Source: Citrobacter telavivensis
GTDB taxonomy: Bacteria; Pseudomonadota; Gammaproteobacteria; Enterobacterales; Enterobacteriaceae
DNA length: 64,000 bases
Reading direction: 5' to 3'
Assembly: GCA_009363175.1 (NCBI GenBank)
Contig: CP045205.1
Coordinates: 2,666,001 to 2,730,000 of the forward strand
The translations under genes were made by a program, and so were the position numbers. Shown here piece by piece: positions 34,917 through 44,563 of the stretch (positions within the stretch are counted from its first letter, which is position 1; every line of letters starts with the position of its first letter). The notes beneath the pieces were generated by a model. It was not told the origin of the DNA. It saw only the letters and a list, made by a program, of their open reading frames with translations, and made no database searches.

Positions 34917-35435
34917 ATCAATATCCTTATTTCCTGATAGAAGGGATGTGCAAAGCCAATATGCACAACTTACTGTTAGCAGAATAAATCCATTCTGCCG
35001 GTCCATTATGTGATCGAAGAGTCAATTTCGTTGCGAATCGAAAATAAGCATACCCTCATAAATGGAATAAGAAAATCCTTAAGTAGTATTGTTTATGTTT
35101 TTTTACATATTACTGAAGGTAATACATCAAGTAGAAGTTGGTAAACATAATGTGAAATTATATATCCCTTTGATTTTAAAGGGTAGGTAATGAGTTATTG
35201 GTTTTGAAATAGCGTTTCAAGTCACAAAACGGAATGATTTCACATGGTAATATAAGAATATTGATAATTTCGACCGTCCCTGCCGCGATAATAATCCTGA
35301 GAAACCGTTTTGGCTGAAATAACTCCGGTTTATCTCGTGCGGAAAATCAGGGCAGCGACATCATGTTTAATTATAACCGAATGATTAACTCGTCATTTTC
35401 GGTGTTATCAGTATGTAATAAATGAGGAACGGTGA
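34917..35435. other. AT-rich gap between ftnB and the DJ-1 gene
   Basis: About 520 bases without a supported gene, AT-rich. It should hold the divergent promoters of ftnB and the DJ-1-like gene. No strong site can be named. Confidence 0.5.
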
Positions 35436-35993
35436 ATGAAAAGAGTGGCAGTCTTGCTGGCATCGGGTTTCGAAGAAGCGGAAGCGATCGTCACCATTGA
35501 TATCTTGCGTCGTCTGAATATCGACGTTGACACACTGGCCTGTGCGGAATCTCGCGCCGTGGTGAGCTACCACGATGTTCCAATGGTGACCGATTACACC
35601 CTGGCGGAGAAGCGGGAGAGTTTGTATGACGCGGTGGTGCTGCCGGGTGGGCCACAGGGGAGCGTGAAACTTGCGGCGAATCCACTGGTTGTCGAGTTTA
35701 TTTCGCGCCATGATGCCGCCGGGAAATTAATTTGTCCCATTTGCTCAGCGGCCGCACGCGTATTAGGCGGCAACGGCTTACTGAAGGGGCGTCGTTACGT
35801 CTGTTCAGGCGATCTCTATGAAACGGTGGCCGACGGGATCTATGTCGATGCCCCTGTTGTGGAAGATGGTCATCTCCTGAGCGGTAAAGGATTAGGCCAT
35901 ATTTTTGATTTTGCCCTGACGCTTTCAGCCCGTTTATTAGGCGATGACAAACCGGTCCGCGATCACGCCGAGCATATCTATTATCCGTGGTAA
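35436..35993 (+). CDS. DJ-1/PfpI-family protein
   Basis: 185-residue protein of the DJ-1/YajL group (class I glutamine amidotransferase fold). The N-terminus (RVAVLLASGFEEAEAIVTIDIL) contains the conserved Glu at about 14. The nucleophile-elbow Cys is Cys103 in LICPICSAAARVL, with a second Cys at 100, forming a CPIC pair that most family members lack. Possible role: protein or metabolite deglycase/chaperone in oxidative stress; unproven. A GAGGA site precedes the ATG. No such gene lies at this place in E. coli K-12. Confidence 0.88.
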   Translation: MKRVAVLLASGFEEAEAIVTIDILRRLNIDVDTLACAESRAVVSYHDVPMVTDYTLAEKRESLYDAVVLPGGPQGSVKLAANPLVVEFISRHDAAGKLICPICSAAARVLGGNGLLKGRRYVCSGDLYETVADGIYVDAPVVEDGHLLSGKGLGHIFDFALTLSARLLGDDKPVRDHAEHIYYPW

Positions 35994-35998
35994 TCCGT

Positions 35999-36030
35999 TT
36001 GTTCCCGAATGCAGACGTATTCGGGAACAA
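35999..36030. terminator. Hairpin after the DJ-1 gene
   Basis: TTGTTCCCGAAT and ATTCGGGAACAA form a perfect 12-base stem with an 8-base loop right after the stop. No T run follows, so termination strength is uncertain. Confidence 0.65.
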
Positions 36031-36311
36031 GGATTTGTGAGCTGACCTTATGGATTAATGTGCTACCCCACTTTTCATTTGTCTGACAATTACCCCCTTT
36101 CTTATGTCATTTTCCGCTGAATTTATGTACGCAATTACTGTAATTCTGCGGTGTGATGCCGCTCTCCTATGGAGAATCAATTTCCCGCTACAACTATTCC
36201 AGAACTGGCACTTATCACGAGTCTATTTGGTAATGCCTTGTTTTTCGTCTGAATTACACAAAGTCGTTGAATATTACCCTACATAAAATGACGCTAAAGC
36301 TGGAGTTAACC
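36031..36311 (+). promoter_or_regulatory. araFGH control region
   Basis: The 280 bases before araF include a TGTGATG half like a CRP site (about 36150) and a TATGGA...GCTA arrangement (36167-36189) that resembles AraC half-sites with odd spacing. In E. coli araFGH is activated by AraC with arabinose and by CRP. Exact boxes are not certain. Confidence 0.5.
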
Positions 36312-37301
36312 ATGCACAAATTCACTAAAGCCCTGGCAGCCATCGGTCTGGCCGCCGTTATGTCACAATCCGCTATGGCAGAATCGATGAAGCTGGGTTT
36401 TCTGGTGAAACAACCGGAAGAGCCCTGGTTCCAGACAGAGTGGAAATTTGCCGATAAAGCCGGGAAAGATCTGGGTTTTGAAGTCATTAAAATTGCAGTG
36501 CCGGACGGCGAGAAGACTCTGAATGCGATTGATAGCCTGGCGGCAAGTGGGGCGAAGGGGTTTGTTATTTGTACCCCGGACCCAAAACTGGGCTCCGCCA
36601 TTGTTGCTAAAGCGCGCGGCTATGACATGAAAGTGATCGCCGTGGACGATCAGTTCGTTAATGCCAAAGGCAAACCGATGGATACGGTCCCGCTGGTGAT
36701 GATGGCAGCGACCAAAATCGGCGAACGTCAGGGCCAGGAACTGTATAAAGAGATGCAGAAACGTGGCTGGGACGCTAAAGAGAGCGCGGTGATGGCGATT
36801 ACGGCCAACGAACTGGATACCGCTCGTCGTCGTACTTCCGGCTCGATGGAAGCGCTGAAAGCCGCGGGCTTCCCGGAAAAACAGATCTACCAGGTTCCAA
36901 CCAAATCTAACGATATCCCAGGCGCATTTGATGCCGCCAACTCCATGCTGGTTCAGCACCCTGAAGTGAAGCACTGGCTGATTGTCGGTATGAACGATAA
37001 CACCGTGCTGGGCGGCGTGCGCGCCACCGAAGGCCAGGGCTTTAAAGCGGCGGACGTGATCGGCGTGGGTATCAACGGCGTGGATGCGGTGAGCGAACTG
37101 TCAAAAGCGCAGGCGACCGGTTTCTTCGGCTCACTGCTGCCAAGCCCGGACGTTCACGGTTATAAATCCAGTGAAATGCTCTACAACTGGGTAACCAAGG
37201 GCGCTGAGCCACCTGCATTCACCGAAGTGACTGACGTGGTGCTGATCACCCGCGACAACTTTAAAGAAGAGTTGGCGAAAAAAGGGTTAGGCGGCAAGTA
37301 A
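36312..37301 (+). CDS. araF: L-arabinose-binding periplasmic protein
   Basis: 329-residue solute-binding protein with a signal peptide (MHKFTKALAAIGLAAVM, cleaved after SAMA). The mature start SMKLGFLVKQPEEPWFQTEW is typical of AraF. The frame is open to 36267, but ATG 36312 with GGAG seven bases upstream is the family start. It delivers arabinose to AraGH. Confidence 0.97.
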   Translation: MHKFTKALAAIGLAAVMSQSAMAESMKLGFLVKQPEEPWFQTEWKFADKAGKDLGFEVIKIAVPDGEKTLNAIDSLAASGAKGFVICTPDPKLGSAIVAKARGYDMKVIAVDDQFVNAKGKPMDTVPLVMMAATKIGERQGQELYKEMQKRGWDAKESAVMAITANELDTARRRTSGSMEALKAAGFPEKQIYQVPTKSNDIPGAFDAANSMLVQHPEVKHWLIVGMNDNTVLGGVRATEGQGFKAADVIGVGINGVDAVSELSKAQATGFFGSLLPSPDVHGYKSSEMLYNWVTKGAEPPAFTEVTDVVLITRDNFKEELAKKGLGGK

Positions 37302-37319
37302 TACGACAGCAAGTGAAAG

Positions 37320-37351
37320 GCCGGGTGGCATCGTTCATGCTGCCATCCGGC
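37320..37351. repeat. REP-like hairpin between araF and araG
   Basis: GCCGGGTGGCA ... TGCCATCCGGC, a REP-type stem. Such a hairpin protects the upstream mRNA part, which fits the need for more AraF than AraGH. Confidence 0.85.
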
Positions 37352-37386
37352 AACCGGTTAGAACGATACTGACTCACGGAGACGTT

Positions 37387-38901
37387 ATGCAACAGTCTAC
37401 CCCGTATCTCTCATTTCGCGGCATTGGTAAAACCTTCCCTGGCGTCAAAGCGCTTACGGATATCAGTTTTGACTGTTACGCCGGTCAGGTGCATGCGCTG
37501 ATGGGTGAAAATGGCGCCGGGAAATCAACACTCTTAAAAATTCTCAGCGGTAACTATGCGCCAACCACGGGCTCTTTGGCGATTCGCGAGCAGGAAATGA
37601 GCTTCGCGGACACCACCGCCGCGCTGAATGCCGGCGTTGCCATTATTTACCAGGAATTGCATCTCGTGCCGGAGATGACCGTTGCCGAGAATATCTATCT
37701 CGGTCAGCTTCCGCACAAAGGCGGCATTGTGAACCGCACTCTGCTCAACTATGAAGCTGGTCTGCAACTTAAACATCTGGGGATGGATATCGACCCCGCA
37801 ACCCCTCTGAAGTATCTCTCAATCGGTCAGTGGCAAATGGTGGAAATCGCCAAAGCGCTGGCGCGTAACGCCAAGATCATCGCCTTCGACGAACCAACCA
37901 GCTCGCTCTCCGCAAGGGAGATAGAGAACCTGTTCCGGGTGATCCGCGAGCTGCGTAAAGAAGGGCGGGTCATTTTGTATGTTTCGCACCGCATGGAGGA
38001 AATCTTCGCCCTCAGTGATGCGATTACCGTGTTTAAAGATGGCCGCTACGTGAAGACCTTTACCGATATGCAGCAGGTCAACCACGATGCGCTGGTGCAG
38101 GCGATGGTAGGGCGCGATCTGGGTGATATTTACGGCTGGCAGTCACGTCCCTATGGCGCAGAACGCCTGCGTCTGCATGAGGTAAAAGCGCCGGGCGTAC
38201 GTACGCCCATTAGCCTCACGGTACGCAGCGGCGAAATTGTCGGGCTGTTTGGGCTGGTGGGGGCGGGTCGCAGTGAGTTGATGAAGGGCTTATTTGGCGG
38301 TACCCGCATCAGCGAAGGGCAGGTGTATATCGACGAAAAACCGATTGATATCCGCAAGCCGGCAAATGCCATCGCGGCAGGAATGATGCTGTGTCCGGAA
38401 GACCGAAAAGCGGAGGGGATCATCCCGGTACATTCGGTTCGCGACAACATCAACATCAGCGCCCGGCGTAAGCATGTGCTGGGCGGATGTGTGATCAACA
38501 ACGGATGGGAGGAGACCAATGCCGACCATCACATTCGATCGCTGAATATCAAAACCCCCGGTGCCGAACAGCTAATCATGAACCTCTCCGGCGGCAACCA
38601 GCAGAAGGCTATTCTTGGTCGCTGGCTGTCGGAAGAAATGAAGGTGATTTTGCTCGACGAACCGACGCGTGGGATTGACGTTGGCGCGAAGCACGAAATT
38701 TATAACGTTATTTATGCCCTGGCCGCGCGCGGCGTTGCCGTGCTGTTCGCCTCCAGTGACCTGCCGGAAGTCCTCGGCGTGGCTGACCGCATTGTGGTGA
38801 TGCGGGAAGGCGAGATCGCCGGGGAATTACTTCACGAACAGGCGGATGAGCGCCAGGCGCTGAGCCTCGCTATGCCTAAAGTCAGCCAGGCTGTCGCCTG
38901 A
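37387..38901 (+). CDS. araG: L-arabinose ABC transporter ATP-binding protein
   Basis: 504-residue ATPase with two nucleotide-binding domains, as in sugar (CUT2) importers. First domain: Walker A GENGAGKST, signature LSIGQWQM, Walker B IIAFDEPTSSL. Second domain: GLVGAGRSE in place of a standard Walker A, LSGGNQQK, and VILLDEPTRGID. The degenerate second P-loop is normal for the family. Confidence 0.97.
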   Translation: MQQSTPYLSFRGIGKTFPGVKALTDISFDCYAGQVHALMGENGAGKSTLLKILSGNYAPTTGSLAIREQEMSFADTTAALNAGVAIIYQELHLVPEMTVAENIYLGQLPHKGGIVNRTLLNYEAGLQLKHLGMDIDPATPLKYLSIGQWQMVEIAKALARNAKIIAFDEPTSSLSAREIENLFRVIRELRKEGRVILYVSHRMEEIFALSDAITVFKDGRYVKTFTDMQQVNHDALVQAMVGRDLGDIYGWQSRPYGAERLRLHEVKAPGVRTPISLTVRSGEIVGLFGLVGAGRSELMKGLFGGTRISEGQVYIDEKPIDIRKPANAIAAGMMLCPEDRKAEGIIPVHSVRDNINISARRKHVLGGCVINNGWEETNADHHIRSLNIKTPGAEQLIMNLSGGNQQKAILGRWLSEEMKVILLDEPTRGIDVGAKHEIYNVIYALAARGVAVLFASSDLPEVLGVADRIVVMREGEIAGELLHEQADERQALSLAMPKVSQAVA

Positions 38902-38912
38902 GAAAGGAGAGA

Positions 38913-39908
38913 ATGATGTCTTCCGTAACTACTTCCGGATCGGGCGCGCCAAAGTCGCCGTCACCTTTTAGCCTCGGACGTATCTGGGACCAGTACGGCA
39001 TGCTGGTGGTGTTTGCCGTCCTGTTCCTGGCCTGCGCCATTTTTGTGCCAAACTTCGCGACATTCATCAATATGAAAGGGCTGGGGCTGGCGATCTCCAT
39101 GTCGGGCATGGTGGCCTGCGGCATGTTGTTTTGCCTGGCGTCAGGGGATTTCGACCTGTCCGTGGCGTCGGTGATTGCCTGCGCCGGGGTGACCACGGCG
39201 GTGGTCATCAATATGACCGAAAGCCTGTGGATCGGCGTGGGGGCGGGCCTGTTGCTGGGGGTGCTGTGCGGACTGGTCAACGGCTTCGTGATTGCACAAC
39301 TGAAGATCAACGCCCTGATCACCACGCTGGCAACGATGCAAATCGTCCGCGGCCTGGCGTATATCATTTCTGACGGTAAAGCGGTGGGGATTGAAGACGA
39401 GCGCTTCTTTACTCTCGGTTACGCCAACTGGTTCGGCTTACCGGCCCCGATCTGGCTCACGGTGGGCTGCCTGATCATCTTTGGCTTGCTGTTAAACAAA
39501 ACCACCTTCGGGCGCAACACGCTGGCAATTGGGGGCAACGAAGAAGCGGCGCGTCTGGCAGGGGTTCCGGTGGTGCGCACGAAGATCATTATTTTCGTGC
39601 TCTCCGGTCTGGTCTCTGCGGCAGCCGGGATTATCCTCGCTTCGCGTATGACAAGCGGACAGCCGATGACCTCCATTGGCTATGAGCTGATTGTCATCTC
39701 TGCCTGTGTGTTAGGCGGCGTTTCCCTGAAGGGCGGCATCGGAAAAATCTCATATGTGGTGGCGGGCGTCCTGATCCTGGGTACCGTTGAGAATGCGATG
39801 AACCTGTTGAACATTTCGCCTTTCGCCCAGTACGTCGTGCGCGGTCTGATCCTGCTGGCAGCGGTGATCTTCGACCGTTACAAACAAAAAGCGAAACGTA
39901 CAATCTGA
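38913..39908 (+). CDS. araH: L-arabinose ABC transporter permease
   Basis: 331-residue inner-membrane permease of the CUT2 family with about 9-10 membrane helices. GNEEAARLAGVPVVRTK is the ATPase-contact loop. It lies 11 bases after araG with an AAAGGAGAG site. It completes araFGH. Confidence 0.96.
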   Translation: MMSSVTTSGSGAPKSPSPFSLGRIWDQYGMLVVFAVLFLACAIFVPNFATFINMKGLGLAISMSGMVACGMLFCLASGDFDLSVASVIACAGVTTAVVINMTESLWIGVGAGLLLGVLCGLVNGFVIAQLKINALITTLATMQIVRGLAYIISDGKAVGIEDERFFTLGYANWFGLPAPIWLTVGCLIIFGLLLNKTTFGRNTLAIGGNEEAARLAGVPVVRTKIIIFVLSGLVSAAAGIILASRMTSGQPMTSIGYELIVISACVLGGVSLKGGIGKISYVVAGVLILGTVENAMNLLNISPFAQYVVRGLILLAAVIFDRYKQKAKRTI

Positions 39909-40073
39909 TAAAAAACGTCCAACTTTTTAGTCTAGTTCCTCTCCTTTGCCAGCCGCTACCCCGGCTGGCAATTGTCTTTCCAAATGGCGAGCATTGTCAC
40001 ACTGTCTATACTTATCGTTGCTTATGAGGCGCGATCCGCGCGTCTCAGACATGACAATAAGGAGGAGTACCGG

Positions 40074-40874
40074 GTGGCAGAACCGTTAACCGTAACCCCT
40101 GAACAGTCCGCGCACTATGCTTATTTTTTTGATCTCGATGGAACCCTTGCAGAGCTCAAGCCGCATCCAGACCAGGTGGTGATTCCTCCCACGATCCTTC
40201 AGATGCTCCATCATCTTGCAGAATGCAACGCAGGGGCTCTGGCATTGATTTCAGGGCGCTCAATGGTTGAACTTGATGCGTTGGCTAACCCATGGCGCTT
40301 TCCACTGGCAGGCGTGCATGGGGCTGAACGCCGTGACATCAATGGGAAAATGCATATCGTACATCTCCCTTCGGCAATAGAACGCGATATCAGCGTGCAG
40401 TTACATACGGCGCTGAGGCATCTGCCAGGAACGGAGATTGAGACCAAAGGAATGGCGTTTGCGCTGCATTACCGACAGGCACCCGAGCATGAGGCCGCGC
40501 TACAGGCGCTGGCGCTGCGTATCACGCAAACCTGGCCGCAGCTTGCGCTTCAGCAAGGGAAGTGTGTTGTCGAAATTAAACCGAAAGGCACCAACAAAGG
40601 TGAAGCCATAGCCGCGTTTATGCAGGAAGCACCGTTTGCCGGGCGGGTCCCTGTTTTCCTGGGGGACGATCTGACCGATGAGACGGGGTTTCGTGTGGTG
40701 AACAAGGCGGGTGGTATTTCAGTGAAGGTTGGAGAGGGGGAGACGCAGGCACAATGGCGATTAGCCGGGGTGCCAGATGTCTGGCGCTGGCTGGAGTCTG
40801 TTTACGCTGCACAACAAGAAAAAAACACGAATGACAGGAGAGATGGCAATGAGTCGTTTAGTCGTAGTATCTAA
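40074..40874 (+). CDS. otsB: Trehalose-6-phosphate phosphatase
   Basis: 266-residue HAD-type phosphatase that makes trehalose from trehalose-6-phosphate. The nucleophile motif is FFDLDGTLAE, and LGDDLTDE is the metal-binding end. The upstream frame is open to 39972, but GTG 40074 has a perfect GGAGGAG site seven bases before it and gives E. coli OtsB length. In E. coli the operon is sigma-S-dependent and osmotically induced. Confidence 0.96.
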   Translation: MAEPLTVTPEQSAHYAYFFDLDGTLAELKPHPDQVVIPPTILQMLHHLAECNAGALALISGRSMVELDALANPWRFPLAGVHGAERRDINGKMHIVHLPSAIERDISVQLHTALRHLPGTEIETKGMAFALHYRQAPEHEAALQALALRITQTWPQLALQQGKCVVEIKPKGTNKGEAIAAFMQEAPFAGRVPVFLGDDLTDETGFRVVNKAGGISVKVGEGETQAQWRLAGVPDVWRWLESVYAAQQEKNTNDRRDGNESFSRSI

Positions 40875-42270
40875 TCGAATAGCGCCTCCGGATAACAAAA
40901 CCAGTGCGGGCGGTCTCGCCGTTGGGATACTGGGGGCGTTGAAAGCGGCAGGGGGGCTTTGGTTCGGTTGGAGTGGCGAACTGGGTAACGAGGATGAGCC
41001 ATTAAAAAAGATCGCCCGGGGCAACATCACCTGGGCGTCGTTTAACCTGAGCGAAAAGGATCACGAAGAGTATTACAACCAGTTCTCTAATGCGGTGTTA
41101 TGGCCGGCCTTTCACTACCGGCTAGACCTGGTAAACTTTCAGCGTACTGCCTGGGAAGGCTACCAGCGTGTGAATGCGCAACTGGCAGACAAACTCCTGC
41201 CGCTGCTGAAAGACGATGATATCCTCTGGATCCATGATTATCACCTGCTACCGTTTGCCAGCGAACTGCGCAAGCGTGGCGTGAACAACCGGGTCGGTTT
41301 CTTCCTGCATATTCCCTTTCCCACGCCGGAGATTTTTAATGCGCTGCCGTCGTCAGAAATCCTCCTTGAGCAGATGTGCGATTTTGATCTGCTGGGTTTT
41401 CAAACTGAAAACGACCGCCAGGCTTTCCTCGACAGCCTCTCCAGTCTGACAAGAGTCAGTTCCTGCGATACGCAGAACCACACGGCATGGGGGAAACACT
41501 TTCACACGGCGGTCTATCCTATCGGTATTGAACCGAAGGAGATTGCCCGCCAGGCGTCGGGACCATTACCACCCAAACTGGCTCAGTTAAAGGCTGAGTT
41601 AAAGAACCTGAAGAATATTTTTTCCGTTGAGCGACTCGATTACTCAAAAGGGCTTCCGGAGCGTTTTCAGGCCTATGAGGCGCTGCTGGAGAAATTCCCT
41701 CAGCATCATGGAAAAATCCGTTATACGCAGATTGCGCCCACTTCACGTGGCGATGTGCAGGCATACCAGGACATCCGTCATCAGCTTGAGACGGAAGCCG
41801 GACGCATTAACGGCAAATATGGGCAATTAGGCTGGACGCCGCTGTTTTATCTTAACCAGCATTTTGAACGTAAACTGTTGATGAAAGTGTTCCGTGCGTC
41901 GGATGTGGGACTGGTCACGCCCCTGCGCGACGGTATGAATCTGGTGGCGAAGGAGTTCGTTGCCGCCCAGGATCCCGCCAATCCAGGCGTTCTGGTGCTG
42001 TCGCAGTTCGCTGGCGCGGCGAATGAGCTGACCTCCGCGCTGCTCGTCAATCCTTACGATCGCGATGAAGTGGCGGCAGCGCTGGATCGCGCACTCACTA
42101 TGCCGCTGGCCGAGCGTATTTCACGTCATGCTGAGATGCTGGAAGTGATTGTGAAAAACGACATCAATCACTGGCAGGAGCATTTTATCCGCGATCTAAA
42201 GACGATCATCCCTCGCAGTGCTGAAACTCTTCAGTCACGCAAAGTCGCGACCTTTCCTAAGCTGGCCTGA
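40849..42270 (+). CDS. otsA: Trehalose-6-phosphate synthase
   Basis: 473-residue glycosyltransferase (GT20) joining UDP-glucose and glucose-6-phosphate. GGLAVGILGAL, WIHDYHLLP and the SVERLDYSKGLPERF and RDGMNLVAKE motifs are present. The start at 40849 (MSRLVVVSNR) overlaps the end of otsB by 26 bases, as in E. coli. The frame is open to 40777 but lacks family sequence there. Confidence 0.97.
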   Translation: MSRLVVVSNRIAPPDNKTSAGGLAVGILGALKAAGGLWFGWSGELGNEDEPLKKIARGNITWASFNLSEKDHEEYYNQFSNAVLWPAFHYRLDLVNFQRTAWEGYQRVNAQLADKLLPLLKDDDILWIHDYHLLPFASELRKRGVNNRVGFFLHIPFPTPEIFNALPSSEILLEQMCDFDLLGFQTENDRQAFLDSLSSLTRVSSCDTQNHTAWGKHFHTAVYPIGIEPKEIARQASGPLPPKLAQLKAELKNLKNIFSVERLDYSKGLPERFQAYEALLEKFPQHHGKIRYTQIAPTSRGDVQAYQDIRHQLETEAGRINGKYGQLGWTPLFYLNQHFERKLLMKVFRASDVGLVTPLRDGMNLVAKEFVAAQDPANPGVLVLSQFAGAANELTSALLVNPYDRDEVAAALDRALTMPLAERISRHAEMLEVIVKNDINHWQEHFIRDLKTIIPRSAETLQSRKVATFPKLA

Positions 42271-42283
42271 AGACGTTTTAAGA

Positions 42284-42712
42284 TTAATCACCTTCAAGCG
42301 GGACCAGCAGGACATCCACCAGGCTTGAGCTCACCACACTTTTCGCCGAGCAGGACGCTCGCGAAAAGAAGCTATGGTTATGGTTGCCGCAGATGACCAG
42401 ATCCACATCGTGCTTGCGGCACACGTCCAGAATATGTTCGCTTAACTCGCCGTAGGTAATGAAGGTCTGTTCTATCGGGTAACCAGCATCTTTCCCCAAT
42501 TTCTCAAGAAAATCATTTGTTTCTTCATGCATCACCGCACGTAAATCTTCCAGCATAGGGGCGGCAAATTGGTTGTATAACTCAGGGTCAGAGGCGAGGG
42601 TGATAAGGCTTATCCGGGCGTTGACGGGACGGGCAATGGAGACGGCTTTTGCCAGGAGTTGTTGGCTTTCCGGGGTCACAGCCACGGCAACAAGAATGTG
42701 GGTGTAGCTCAT
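42284..42712 (-). CDS. uspC: Universal stress protein C
   Basis: 142-residue Usp-family protein. The start MSYTHILVAVAVTPE and the segment DLVICGNHNHSF follow UspC. The ATP-binding G-x2-G-x9-G pattern is weak, as in the UspC/D class. It converges with otsA. In E. coli it is linked to stress tolerance and motility. Confidence 0.92.
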   Translation of the reverse strand: MSYTHILVAVAVTPESQQLLAKAVSIARPVNARISLITLASDPELYNQFAAPMLEDLRAVMHEETNDFLEKLGKDAGYPIEQTFITYGELSEHILDVCRKHDVDLVICGNHNHSFFSRASCSAKSVVSSSLVDVLLVPLEGD

Positions 42713-43506
42713 AACTCGCTCCTTATTGCAAGAATATGAGGTGGTTCTTCAGCATTACTCCGATTCGCTTACAACTGCAATGCTTCAATATGACAATAAT
42801 GTGAAGGCTATCATAATTATTCATTAATATTCCTTATAAGTGGATCTAAGGAATAACCAAAAGTGTTAACCAAATCGATTGACTTAAATTAAATTACGGG
42901 CTCAATCAATATTCGGTTTAACCAATTCACATTAGTGATTAATCGCAATGCAATCATAAGTACAGTGTGTTGATTAAAAAATAGTAACAGTTAACATGTT
43001 GTTTGGAAAGGATAAAAAATATTATCTGTTCGGATTGAGATAAATTCACCTGAATTATTTCCGTTAGGTTACTTTCACTGCCGTGATGTAATATCTTCCA
43101 CCGCGTCAGACGCCCGATTTAATACTCGTGAGAATAAAAAGGAGTTTCACTGGTTAATTTACCAGCAAAATAAAAGCTCAACTGATGGATTTATGTTAAC
43201 GATTAAGTTAATTTATGTGATGTGCATCACATATTTTCCAAATTCGCAGCGTGGCTTTGTTGTATGTCTCGGGTGTCACGAGTACAGTTGCGTCGAATTA
43301 GGAAAAATCTTAGGCATTTGTAAGAAATCATGTGCTCGCGTTACAACCTGGCAAGGGACCAGCGTGACGCGTGTGTTCATGTTTTAGCGCCTGAGTAAAA
43401 GGTATGTGTTTGACCTATTTGCTTTTTTTACCGGGAATTCCCGGCGACATCACGGGGTGCGGTTTTACCGCATAAAAATAAAAGTTGGTTATTCTGGATG
43501 GGAATA
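42713..43506 (+). promoter_or_regulatory. Long control region of flhDC
   Basis: About 790 bases, AT-rich, with no supported gene. A perfect CRP site lies at 43216-43231. In enteric bacteria flhDC has many inputs (CRP, OmpR, RcsB, LrhA, H-NS, CsrA on the leader), so a region this long is expected. The transcript leader before flhD appears to be about 200 bases. No IS element is present. Confidence 0.75.
43216..43231. promoter_or_regulatory. Perfect CRP site of flhDC
   Basis: TGTGA TGTGCA TCACA: both half-sites match the consensus without error. It lies about 275 bases before the flhD start, near its place in E. coli, where cAMP-CRP activates flhDC. Confidence 0.9.
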
Positions 43507-43857
43507 ATGCATACATCCGAGTTGCTGAAACACATTTATGACATCAACTTGTCATATTTACTCCTTGCACAGCGTCTAATCGTTCAGGACAAAGCGTCCG
43601 CTATGTTTCGTCTCGGGATCAATGAGGAAATGGCGGTCTCACTGGGGGCGCTGACCCTTCCACAAATGGTAAAACTGGCAGAAACGAATCAGCTTGTGTG
43701 TCATTTCCGTTTCGACAGTCATCAAACCATTACTCGTCTGACTCAGGATTCCAGAGTGGACGATCTCCAGCAAATTCATACCGGTATCATGCTGTCCACT
43801 CGTCTGTTAAGTGATGTCAATCAGGCTGATGAAACCGCGCGTAAGAAAAGGGCCTGA
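43507..43857 (+). CDS. flhD: Flagellar master regulator subunit FlhD
   Basis: 116-residue subunit of the FlhD4C2 activator of class 2 flagellar genes. Start MHTSELLKHIYDINLSYLLL is typical. The frame opens with ATG 43498 (three extra residues), but ATG 43507 is the E. coli start and has GGGA close upstream. The stop overlaps the first ATG of flhC. Confidence 0.96.
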   Translation: MHTSELLKHIYDINLSYLLLAQRLIVQDKASAMFRLGINEEMAVSLGALTLPQMVKLAETNQLVCHFRFDSHQTITRLTQDSRVDDLQQIHTGIMLSTRLLSDVNQADETARKKRA

Positions 43858-43859
43858 TG

Positions 43860-44438
43860 ATGAGTGAAAAAAGCATTGTTCAGGAAGCTCGTGATATCCA
43901 GTTAGCGATGGAATTGATCACACTGGGTGCCCGTTTGCAAATGCTGGAAAGCGAAACGCAGTTAAGTCGCGGTCGCCTCATCAAGCTCTACAAAGAACTT
44001 CGTGGCAGTCCGCCGCCGAAAGGTATGCTGCCGTTTTCCACTGACTGGTTTATGACCTGGGAGCAAAATATTCATGCTTCCATGTTCTGTAATGCCTGGC
44101 AGTTCTTGCTAAAAACGGGTCTGTGCAGTGGCGTTGATGCCGTGATTAAGGCGTATCGGCTGTACCTCGAGCAGTGTCCGCAGGGTGAACAGGGACCACT
44201 GCTGGCGTTGACTCGTGCGTGGACGCTGGTGCGTTTTGTAGAAAGTGGACTGCTTCAGTTATCGAGCTGCAACTGCTGTGGCGGTAATTTCATTACTCAT
44301 GCTCACCAACCTGCGGGTAGTTTTGCCTGCAGTTTATGCCAGCCGCCTTCCCGTGCGGTAAAAAGACGTAAACTTTCCCAGGATGCTGCCGATATTATTC
44401 CACAACTGCTGGATGAACAGATCGAACAGGCTGTTTAA
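43860..44438 (+). CDS. flhC: Flagellar master regulator subunit FlhC
   Basis: 192-residue partner of FlhD. The zinc-binding Cys residues lie in SSCNCCGGNF and FACSLC (about 135-160). Two ATGs occur at 43857 and 43860; the second gives the E. coli length. Coupled to flhD by overlap. Confidence 0.96.
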   Translation: MSEKSIVQEARDIQLAMELITLGARLQMLESETQLSRGRLIKLYKELRGSPPPKGMLPFSTDWFMTWEQNIHASMFCNAWQFLLKTGLCSGVDAVIKAYRLYLEQCPQGEQGPLLALTRAWTLVRFVESGLLQLSSCNCCGGNFITHAHQPAGSFACSLCQPPSRAVKRRKLSQDAADIIPQLLDEQIEQAV

Positions 44439-44464
44439 CCGATACGGTGTGGTCGGAACACTCC

Positions 44465-44497
44465 AGCAGCGGTAAGCAATTACCGCTGCTTTTTTTT
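44465..44497 (+). terminator. Strong terminator after flhC
   Basis: AGCAGCGGTAA, loop GCAA, TTACCGCTGCT then eight T. This isolates motAB-cheAW from flhDC transcription, so the motA operon needs its own promoter. Confidence 0.96.
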
Positions 44498-44563
44498 GCC
44501 TCGCCGACGTGTTAACGCCCCGACTGTACGTCCTGTCATAGTCAACAGCGGAAGGATGATGTC

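Noticed and set aside
43193..43387. 64-codon frame in the flhDC control region
   Set aside because: It covers the CRP site and has no ribosome-binding site or family similarity.
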